Positions 7,857-13,907 of a stretch of DNA of 16,177 nucleotides are shown here, piece after piece. Origin of the DNA: JAKFWI01 sp050246435 (GTDB taxonomy: Bacteria > Pseudomonadota > Alphaproteobacteria > Caulobacterales > Aquidulcibacteraceae); NCBI GenBank assembly GCA_050246435.1, contig JBFWWB010000062.1:1-16177 (forward strand). The letters run 5' to 3'. Numbering within the stretch: position 1 is the stretch's first letter; each line of letters starts with the position of its first letter. The position numbers and the translations under genes were made by a program. The notes beneath the pieces were generated by a model, which saw only the letters and a program-made list of their open reading frames with translations, did no database searches and was not told the origin of the DNA.

Positions 7857-7858
7857 GT
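7831..7858 (+). promoter_or_regulatory. Candidate carA promoter
   Basis: TTGACG (7831-7836) is followed after 16 bases by TTATGT (7853-7858). The start would be near 7865, giving a leader of about 60 bases. There is no obvious attenuator: no peptide rich in pyrimidine-control signals and no T-run hairpin. Confidence 0.4.
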
Positions 7859-7924
7859 GACGCCCCGGTCGGCGCACGCACGCAGTCGCGCCGCGCGGCC
7901 CGTTGTTGCGTCCACAGGAAGCTC

Positions 7925-9091
7925 ATGCCTCTCGCCCGTCCCACCGCTGCGCTCGTCCTGGCCGACGGCTCGGCCTTTCTCGGCGAGGGCTGGGGCGCAG
8001 AGGGCGAGGCTGTCGGCGAGGTGTGCTTCAACACCGCGATGACCGGCTACCAGGAGGTGCTGACCGATCCCTCCTACGCCGCCCAGATCGTCGCCTTCAC
8101 GTTCCCTCACGTCGGCAATGTCGGCGCCAATGGCGAGGACGTGGAATCCAGTTCGCCGGCGGCGGCCGTGGCGGCGCGCGGCGCAGTGTTCCGCGCGGCG
8201 CCGACGCAGCCCTCCAGCTGGCGCAGCGAGTTGACCCTCGATGCGTGGCTGGCCCGGCGCGGGGTGATCGCGATATCCGGCGTCGACACCCGCGCGCTGA
8301 CGCGGCGCATCCGCGAACACGGCATGCCGAACGGCGTGATCGCGCACAGCAAAGCCGGTGAATTCGATCTGAAAGCGCTCGCGGCGAAAGCGGCGGCGTG
8401 GTCCGGCCTGGTCGGCCTCGATCTCGCGAAAGACGTAACGACCGCGCAATCCTATGTGCTGGGCGAGGATCTCTGGCGCTGGGGCGCGGGCTTCCAGCCG
8501 GTGGAGAAGCCGCGCTTCGAGGTCATCGTGTTCGACTACGGCGTGAAGCGCAACATCCTGCGCAGCCTCGGCGCCATCGGCGCGCGCGCGCATGTGCTGC
8601 CGGCGGGCGCTTCCGCCGAGGACGCCCTCGCCCGCAAGCCCGACGGCGTGTTGCTTTCCAATGGCCCCGGCGATCCCGCCGCCACCGGCGCCTACGCCGC
8701 GCCGGCGATCCGCAAAGTGGTGGAGGCCGGCGTGCCGGTGTTCGGCATCTGCCTCGGCCACCAGATGCTGGGCCTCGCGCTCGGCGGCAAGACCGTGAAG
8801 ATGCCCCTGGGCCATCACGGCGCGAACCATCCCGTGAAGGATGTCGCCACCGGCAAGGTGGAGATCGTGTCAATGAATCATGGCTTCGCGCTCGACAGCG
8901 CCAGCCTGCCGAAGGACGTGCAGGAGACGCATGTTTCGCTGTTCGACGGCAGCAATTGCGGCATCGCGCTGAAGGACCGCCCGGTCTTCTCCGTGCAATA
9001 CCACCCTGAGGCCTCGCCCGGCCCACAGGACAGCCACTACCTGTTCGAGCGCTTCGCCGAAGCGATGGCCAAGCACAAGAAGGCGGCCTAG
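7925..9091 (+). CDS. carA: Carbamoyl-phosphate synthase small subunit (glutaminase)
   Basis: Hydrolyses glutamine and passes ammonia to the large subunit CarB, which makes carbamoyl phosphate for pyrimidine and arginine synthesis; cytoplasmic. 388 residues, the usual length. The N-terminal CPSase_sm domain (about 5-140) has GEVCFNTAMTGYQEVLTDPS (31-50) and SGVDTRALTRRIR (118-130). The class I glutamine amidotransferase domain (about 198-380) has the nucleophile Cys276 in GICLGHQ, plus His360 and Glu362 in QYHPEASPGPQDS. SNGPGDP (245-251) is also typical. AGGAAG at 7916-7921 sets the ATG, with close spacing. carB is not in the window, so the subunits are encoded apart or separated by inserted genes. 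The position upstream of dnaG-rpoD is a known alphaproteobacterial neighbourhood. Confidence 0.97.
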   Translation: MPLARPTAALVLADGSAFLGEGWGAEGEAVGEVCFNTAMTGYQEVLTDPSYAAQIVAFTFPHVGNVGANGEDVESSSPAAAVAARGAVFRAAPTQPSSWRSELTLDAWLARRGVIAISGVDTRALTRRIREHGMPNGVIAHSKAGEFDLKALAAKAAAWSGLVGLDLAKDVTTAQSYVLGEDLWRWGAGFQPVEKPRFEVIVFDYGVKRNILRSLGAIGARAHVLPAGASAEDALARKPDGVLLSNGPGDPAATGAYAAPAIRKVVEAGVPVFGICLGHQMLGLALGGKTVKMPLGHHGANHPVKDVATGKVEIVSMNHGFALDSASLPKDVQETHVSLFDGSNCGIALKDRPVFSVQYHPEASPGPQDSHYLFERFAEAMAKHKKAA

Positions 9092-9109
9092 TCCGCGCGT
9101 TCTGTGCGA

Positions 9110-9138
9110 TTGCCCGTGCGCTTGCCTGCCCCTATGCT
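9110..9138 (+). promoter_or_regulatory. Candidate promoter of the two-span hypothetical gene
   Basis: TTGCCC (9110-9115), a 17-base spacer and TATGCT (9133-9138) would start transcription near 9145, about 14 bases before the ATG at 9159. This leaves little space for a ribosome binding site, and none is evident. Confidence 0.3.
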
Positions 9139-9158
9139 GCAATGCTGGGCGCTACGGC

Positions 9159-10151
9159 ATGGACAAGCTCGCAAACCCCGCGTTGCTGACGCTGCTGCTG
9201 ATGTTGTTCGCGTACGCGTTGTCGCGCGCATGGGCCAGCCTCATCGATCTCATTTACATCGCTCTCAAGGCCAAACCCGATCCATGGGTGAAATGGGCGC
9301 TTCCAGCGCTGATGCTGATCGGCGCTGTGACCTATGTCGCGCGCAACAGCACCAGCTTTGAAGACGTGAAGAAGAACGGCGCGCAGGTCGTCGTGCACAT
9401 GTTCGAATCTCAGATACCGAATGTCGAGCGCCTCGGCGTGACCGGCGCCGCGGGCTTGCGCATCGCCGAAAACGCCGAGAGCGGACGAATCGTGTTTATG
9501 AACGCGGTCGCGGCGAAGGCGCCTTTGACCTTCATCGAGCCGGCCGCGCTCGCCGCCGATCCGGTTTATCGCCGCCTTCTCGCGGCCCAGCCGCAGGGCG
9601 CTGCGCGCGATCGCGCATTCGGCGGCCTGGGCGGGCGCACGATCGCTGTCGCGCAGCCGCGGCGGCCATGCAAAGTCGCACTCGTTCTGTTCGGCTCGCA
9701 CAACGGCTTCACTAATCCGGCGCTGATTTCGCCGGGCCATGCACTCGTGCGGATGAGCGAAGCCGAGGCGGGTGAACTCGCCGCCAGCCTCGGGGCCGAC
9801 TATTTGATCGAGGTGGGCCTTTATCCGCAGATCACGATGTATGAGCCGGGCAACAAGCCCGGCTTCGTCATCGTGACGCACGCCGTGCGCATGCGCGACC
9901 GCACGGGCGTCATTGTGCTGCAGGCGCGCAACACCGTCAAATTCAGCGGTGCTGTCACCGGGGCCTTTCCGACGGTCGACGCCAATCTCTCGCCGGCGCA
10001 GCGCCAGTGCATGGGGCTGGCGGGCTACGCGTTCCCAACTGAAGAACAAAAACGCGAATTGGCGGTTGTCGAACGCAAGCTCATGTCGCAATCGTTCGAG
10101 GCGGAGACGAAGCGCGCAGCGCAGGAAGTGGCCGCGATCTTTCGTTCATAG
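9159..10151 (+). CDS. Hypothetical membrane-anchored protein (330 aa)
   Basis: I do not recognise this family. Residues about 8-36 are strongly hydrophobic (LLTLLLMLFAYAL then LIDLIYIAL) and 46-61 form a second span. The remaining 270 or so residues are a soluble domain with mixed strands and helices. It contains VALVLFGSHNGFTNPALISP (about 175-194), SLGADYLIEVGLYPQITMYEPG (about 210-231) and VIVTHAVRMRDRTG. Two cysteines occur in RRPCKV and QRQCMG. The C-terminus is helical and charged. There is no clear signal peptidase site, so it is probably an anchored protein; topology is uncertain. Nineteen bases separate it from the downstream dehydrogenase, suggesting one transcript. The ATG has no good ribosome binding site. 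G+C content resembles its neighbours, so transfer is not indicated. Confidence 0.75.
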   Translation: MDKLANPALLTLLLMLFAYALSRAWASLIDLIYIALKAKPDPWVKWALPALMLIGAVTYVARNSTSFEDVKKNGAQVVVHMFESQIPNVERLGVTGAAGLRIAENAESGRIVFMNAVAAKAPLTFIEPAALAADPVYRRLLAAQPQGAARDRAFGGLGGRTIAVAQPRRPCKVALVLFGSHNGFTNPALISPGHALVRMSEAEAGELAASLGADYLIEVGLYPQITMYEPGNKPGFVIVTHAVRMRDRTGVIVLQARNTVKFSGAVTGAFPTVDANLSPAQRQCMGLAGYAFPTEEQKRELAVVERKLMSQSFEAETKRAAQEVAAIFRS

Positions 10152-10170
10152 CAAGGCCACAAGGCGAAGC

Positions 10171-11097
10171 ATGTCCCGTATCATTGTGCTGCATCCCCCG
10201 CGGCTGAAGCCGTTCGCGCCGCCCGATGTCGCGTTCACATCCATTCCAACCGAATCCGAAGAGCGCGCGGTGTTCCTGCGCGAGGTTGCGCCGACGGTGG
10301 AGGTTGGCGTCACCGCCGGCGGCACCGGCCTGCCGGAGGAGTTCCTCGCGGCCGCGTCCAGCCTGCGTCTCATCTGCTGCATCGGCGCCGGCTACGACCG
10401 CACCGATCCCGTAGCACTGCGCAAGCGCGGCGTGACGGTGACGAACTGCCCGGCGGTGAACAACGAAGACGTGGCCGACATGGCGATGGGCCTGTTGCTT
10501 TCCGCAGCGCGCGGGATCGCTGCGGGAGACGCCGCCATTCGCGCCGGCGGCTGGCGCCCGCCTGGGGCTGCGCGCAGCGTGGGCGCGCGCAAGCTGGGCG
10601 TGGTGGGCCTGGGCGCCATCGGCACGGCGATCGCGGCGCGCGCGGCGGCCTTCCGCATGGAGATCGCCTACACCGGCCCGCGCGCGAAGCCGGCGGCGCC
10701 TTATCCGTATTTCGCGTCGCTGATCGAACTCGCGCGCTGGGCCGACGTGCTGATGATCGCCACCCGCGCCGACGCCAGCACCAACAGGATGATCGGCGCC
10801 GCGGTGATCGAGGCCTTGGGCCCGCAGGGCGTGATCGTCAACGTCTCGCGCGGCTCGGTGATCGACGAGGACGCGCTGATCGCGGCGCTGCGAAGCGGCG
10901 CGCTGGCCGCCGCGGGGCTCGACGTGTTCGCGATGGAGCCAACCGATAGCGCGCGCTGGGCCGGCGTGCGCAACGCCACGCTGACCCCGCATATCGCCGG
11001 CGCCACACAGGAATCGATGCGCGCTTCCGCAGCGATCGTGCAGGAGAACATTCGCCGGCATTTCGCCGGCGAACCCGTTCTGCATGCGCTGAATTAG
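10171..11097 (+). CDS. D-isomer-specific 2-hydroxyacid dehydrogenase (hydroxypyruvate/glyoxylate reductase-like)
   Basis: NAD(P)-dependent oxidoreductase interconverting D-2-hydroxyacids and 2-oxoacids. 308 residues. The cofactor domain is inserted in the middle, with GLGAIG at 146-151. The catalytic set is Arg227 (in NVSRGSVIDEDAL), Glu256 (in LDVFAMEP) and His274 (in LTPHIAGAT). The N-terminal catalytic domain includes the ICCIGAGYD segment (68-76) and VNNEDVADMAMGLLL (96-110), both typical of the glyoxylate/hydroxypyruvate reductase branch. The exact substrate cannot be told from sequence alone. ATG 10171 fits the family N-terminus, and the longer open frame upstream overlaps the previous gene and is a shadow. 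The gene ends in a palindrome shared with the convergent SIMPL gene. Confidence 0.92.
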   Translation: MSRIIVLHPPRLKPFAPPDVAFTSIPTESEERAVFLREVAPTVEVGVTAGGTGLPEEFLAAASSLRLICCIGAGYDRTDPVALRKRGVTVTNCPAVNNEDVADMAMGLLLSAARGIAAGDAAIRAGGWRPPGAARSVGARKLGVVGLGAIGTAIAARAAAFRMEIAYTGPRAKPAAPYPYFASLIELARWADVLMIATRADASTNRMIGAAVIEALGPQGVIVNVSRGSVIDEDALIAALRSGALAAAGLDVFAMEPTDSARWAGVRNATLTPHIAGATQESMRASAAIVQENIRRHFAGEPVLHALN

Positions 11098-11112
11098 CGC
11101 CCGCTAATTCAG
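11089..11112. terminator. Perfect palindrome at the convergent gene junction
   Basis: CTGAATTAGCG (11089-11099), spacer CC, CGCTAATTCAG (11102-11112) is an 11-bp perfect inverted repeat. Both genes end inside it with the same codons CTG AAT TAG. The transcript from either strand could fold into the same hairpin (real loop about four bases). There is no T-run on either side, so it is not a canonical intrinsic terminator. It may slow polymerase or protect 3' ends. Confidence 0.5.
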
Positions 11113-11823
11113 TTCGAACACCACCTGCACGCTGACGGCGATGGCGAGTTCGCCCGGCGCCACCGGCGGAGGCGGGGCCGCCTGCGCGGCCATCCGCGCG
11201 AACGCCACGGGATAGGGCCGCGGCGGCTCGGTTCCCGCTTCGCTAATCGAGAGGATGCGCCCGACCTTCAGGCCCGCGGCGCCGGCGTACAATTCCGCCC
11301 GCGCGCGCGCCTTTTTCACCGCATCGACGCGCGCGGAATCCATCGCTTTCGCATCGTCGTCCAGGCCAAAGGAGATGCCGTTCACCTGATTGGAGCCAAC
11401 GGCCACCACCGCATCCACCACTTTGCCGACATTCTTCAGGTTCCGCACCTTCACGTTCACCTGATTGCTCGCCTGGTAGCCGGTGAGCTTCGGGGCTTCG
11501 CGCTCGACATATTGGTATTGCGGATTGACCGACAGGTTGGACGTCTGAATGTCCCGGTCGGCGACGCCCGCCTTTTTCAGCGCGGCGACCACAGCCGTCA
11601 TCTTCGTGGAATTGTCCGCCACCGCGGCGGCCGCGGTCGCGCCGTCGGTGACGACGCCGATATTGATCGTGGCGATATCGGGCGCGACCTGGGTTTCGCC
11701 CTCGGCGTTCACCGTCAGCAGGGTTCCATCGAAGCGGTGCATCGGCGGCTTGTCTGGTGATTGGGCAATCGCCGGCGTGGCGATGGCGAGTGCGGCGAGC
11801 GTCGCCGCGGCAAGAGTGCGCAT
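11104..11823 (-). CDS. Secreted SIMPL-domain (DUF541) protein
   Basis: 239 residues. The N-terminus MRTLAAATLAALAIATPAIA followed by QSPD is a classic signal peptide with cleavage after AIA, so the protein is periplasmic or outer-membrane associated. The mature part is a SIMPL/DUF541 domain. VNAEGETQVAPDIATINIGVV near residues 38-58 is the typical opening strand pair. Further matches are LKKAGVADRDIQTSNLSVNPQY (about 88-109), a central VGSNQVNGISFGLDD, and the helical KKARARAELYAGAAGLKVGRILSISE. The biochemical role of the family is unclear; members have been linked to stress tolerance. ATG 11823 is set by GAGGAG six bases upstream and by the signal peptide. A longer frame to 11901 would bury the signal sequence. 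It is transcribed away from dnaG and converges with the dehydrogenase. Confidence 0.92.
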   Translation of the reverse strand: MRTLAAATLAALAIATPAIAQSPDKPPMHRFDGTLLTVNAEGETQVAPDIATINIGVVTDGATAAAAVADNSTKMTAVVAALKKAGVADRDIQTSNLSVNPQYQYVEREAPKLTGYQASNQVNVKVRNLKNVGKVVDAVVAVGSNQVNGISFGLDDDAKAMDSARVDAVKKARARAELYAGAAGLKVGRILSISEAGTEPPRPYPVAFARMAAQAAPPPPVAPGELAIAVSVQVVFELN

Positions 11824-11829
11824 GGGGTT

Positions 11830-11835
11830 CTCCTC
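11830..11835 (-). promoter_or_regulatory. Ribosome binding site fixing the SIMPL start
   Basis: GAGGAG on the minus strand, six bases before ATG 11823, decides the start in favour of the signal-peptide form. Confidence 0.8.
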
Positions 11836-11966
11836 ACGTCGTCCCGGTTTTCGTCGTGCCGTATCATCCAGGCGCGGGCGTGGCGAGAACGGTTTATTCA
11901 CAGGCGGATTGCGGCGGAATGCGCCCCCGCCGTGACACCTGGCGCGTGAAATGGAACACGGAATGG

Positions 11967-13856
11967 ATGCGATTTTCCGATTCGTTCCTGCGGACGCTGA
12001 AGGATCGCGCCTCGATCGCCGCCTACGCCGGCAAGTTCCTGCAATGGGACCGGCGCAAGAGCCAGCCGGCCAAGGGCGATTACTGGGCGCCGTGCCCGTT
12101 CCATTCGGAAAAGACCGCGTCCTTCCACGTCCGTGACAGTCAGGGCTCGTACAAATGCTTCGGCTGCGGCGAAGGCGGCGGCGTGCTCGATCTGGCGATG
12201 AAGCTCGAAGGCTTGAGCTTTCCCGAAGCGGTCGAGCGGCTGGCGGCGTTCGCCGGTCTCACGCTGCCCGTCGACGAGAGCCCGCGCGACGAGGAGGAGG
12301 AGCGCCGGCGCAAGCGCCTCTATGGCGTACTGGCGCGGGCGCAGGAGTGGTTCCGCCAGCAATTGGCTGCCCCCGCAGGCGGCGAAGCGCGCGCCTATCT
12401 GGAGCGGCGTGGGTTGACGGCGGCGGTGCAGGACCAGGTTGGCATCGGCTATGCGCCGGGCGGTTGGACCGCCGGCCTCGATGCGCTGAAAGCCGCCGGC
12501 TTCACGCCGGAAGAGATGATCGCCGCCGGCCTGGTTTCCCCGGGCGACGGCGACCGCCGCGCAATCGATGTATTCCGCAACCGCGTGATGTTTCCGATCG
12601 CGGACGCGCAAGGCCGCATCATCGCTTTCGGCGGGCGGGCGCTCGATCCCGAGGCGAAGGCGAAATATCTGAACTCGCCAGACACCCCGCTCTTCCACAA
12701 GGGGCAGAACCTCTATCGCCTGAAGGAAGCGCGCACCCTGCTGGCGCGCAGCAAGGCCGCGGGCCTGGTGGTGGCGGAAGGCTATGTCGACGTCATCGCG
12801 TTCGAGCGCGCGGGCATTGCGGCGGTCGCCCCGCTCGGCACCGCGCTGACGGAAGACCAGCTTCAACTGGTGTGGCGCGCCGGCGGCGAGCCGGTGCTGT
12901 GCTTCGACGGCGACGGCGCGGGCGGGCGTGCGGCCGGGCGCGCGCTCGATCTAGCGCTGCCGCATCTGGCGCCCGGGCGCACGGTGCGGGTGGCGCTGCT
13001 GGCGGACGGGGCCGATCCGGACGATCTTTTCCGCGCGCAGGGGGCGGCGGCGCTGGCGCGCGTGGTGGAGGCCGCCCGGCCCGCCGCGGACGCCCTGTTC
13101 GAGCGTGAGCGCGACCGCGCGCCTCTCGATACGCCGGAGCGGAAATCCGCCTTCAAGAAGGCCCTGCGCGAGGCCGCCTCCCGCATCGCCGACGCCGACA
13201 CCCGCAGCCTCTATCTGGCCGAGCTGCTCGCCCGGGCCGACGCGCATCTGCGCAGCGGGGCGCCAGCTGGGCCAGGCGGTTTTCGCCCCCGCCCGCCGGG
13301 GCGCTTCGTTCCTGGACGCAACGGGGGACGTTTCGAGCCCGAACCGCGCGCCACCGCCGAGCTGAAAGCCCGCCAGGCCGGCGGCGGCCGGCGCTTCCTC
13401 GCCACCGAGAATTTCCTGCGCGAAGCAGTCGACCGGCCCCACCTGGCCGAACAATTCGCCGACTGGATCGCCAAATTGCCCATCGCGGACGCCGATCTGG
13501 ACGCCATCCGCCACGCCCTGCTGGATCTGATGGACGCCTCCCCCGGGCAAGCGGTTGACCGGGCGGCGCTTAATCGCCATTTGGTTTTGCTCATGCAGGA
13601 GCGCGCCGCCGCGCGCGTCTCGGCGTGGCCGCCGGCGGGCGCCGGCCCCCGGGCCGACGAGGCGGCGGCCGAGGCGGAATGGATGGCGCTGGTGACCCTG
13701 GAGATGGTGCTGCCAGCGCTGAAAGAAGAAATGGCCGCGCTGCGCGCCCAGGCCGATCAGGGCGACGCGGGCGCCTTCGAGAGATTTTTGATGCTGGATC
13801 GCGACGCCCGCACGATCGAAGCCGATTTCCGAGCCCGGCGCGCCAGCCGCGCCTGA
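11967..13856 (+). CDS. dnaG: DNA primase DnaG
   Basis: Synthesises RNA primers for replication, working with the DnaB helicase at the fork. 629 residues. The N-terminal CHC2 zinc-binding domain uses Cys43, His46, Cys64 and Cys67 (CPFH ... CFGC). The core includes GYAPGGW and RNRVMFPIADAQGRIIAFGGRAL (205-225). The TOPRIM acidic residues are Glu271 in VVAEGYVDVI and Asp314/Asp316 in CFDGDGAGGRAA, followed by Asp347, Asp350 and Asp352 in LADGADPDDLF. A Gly/Pro/Arg-rich linker (430-460) leads to the C-terminal helical DnaB-binding region. ATG 11967 gives MRFSDSFLRTLKDR, matching alphaproteobacterial primases. The open frame runs further upstream but overlaps the SIMPL start, and a GTG at 11946 is less likely. 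A weak GGA lies five bases upstream. It precedes rpoD by 51 bases and is likely in one operon with it. Confidence 0.97.
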   Translation: MRFSDSFLRTLKDRASIAAYAGKFLQWDRRKSQPAKGDYWAPCPFHSEKTASFHVRDSQGSYKCFGCGEGGGVLDLAMKLEGLSFPEAVERLAAFAGLTLPVDESPRDEEEERRRKRLYGVLARAQEWFRQQLAAPAGGEARAYLERRGLTAAVQDQVGIGYAPGGWTAGLDALKAAGFTPEEMIAAGLVSPGDGDRRAIDVFRNRVMFPIADAQGRIIAFGGRALDPEAKAKYLNSPDTPLFHKGQNLYRLKEARTLLARSKAAGLVVAEGYVDVIAFERAGIAAVAPLGTALTEDQLQLVWRAGGEPVLCFDGDGAGGRAAGRALDLALPHLAPGRTVRVALLADGADPDDLFRAQGAAALARVVEAARPAADALFERERDRAPLDTPERKSAFKKALREAASRIADADTRSLYLAELLARADAHLRSGAPAGPGGFRPRPPGRFVPGRNGGRFEPEPRATAELKARQAGGGRRFLATENFLREAVDRPHLAEQFADWIAKLPIADADLDAIRHALLDLMDASPGQAVDRAALNRHLVLLMQERAAARVSAWPPAGAGPRADEAAAEAEWMALVTLEMVLPALKEEMAALRAQADQGDAGAFERFLMLDRDARTIEADFRARRASRA

Positions 13857-13907
13857 GCCGCATCCCCGATTGCTGGGCGCTCGAAGCAGCCCTGGAGAAC
13901 GAACCGA

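Noticed and set aside
9844..9864. 8-bp inverted repeat AGCCGGGC / GCCCGGCT in the hypothetical gene
   Set aside because: It lies inside the coding sequence with GC-only arms, which are frequent by chance at this base composition; there is no T-run.
11062..11073. 12-base palindrome TTCGCCGGCGAA near the dehydrogenase end
   Set aside because: Short GC palindrome within codons. It is probably a chance product of two similar codon strings (ATTCGCCGGC and TTTCGCCGGC).
11912..11932. CGGCGG / CCGCCG stem in the SIMPL-dnaG gap
   Set aside because: Six GC pairs with a nine-base loop are common at this composition, and no adjacent signal supports a regulator site or terminator.
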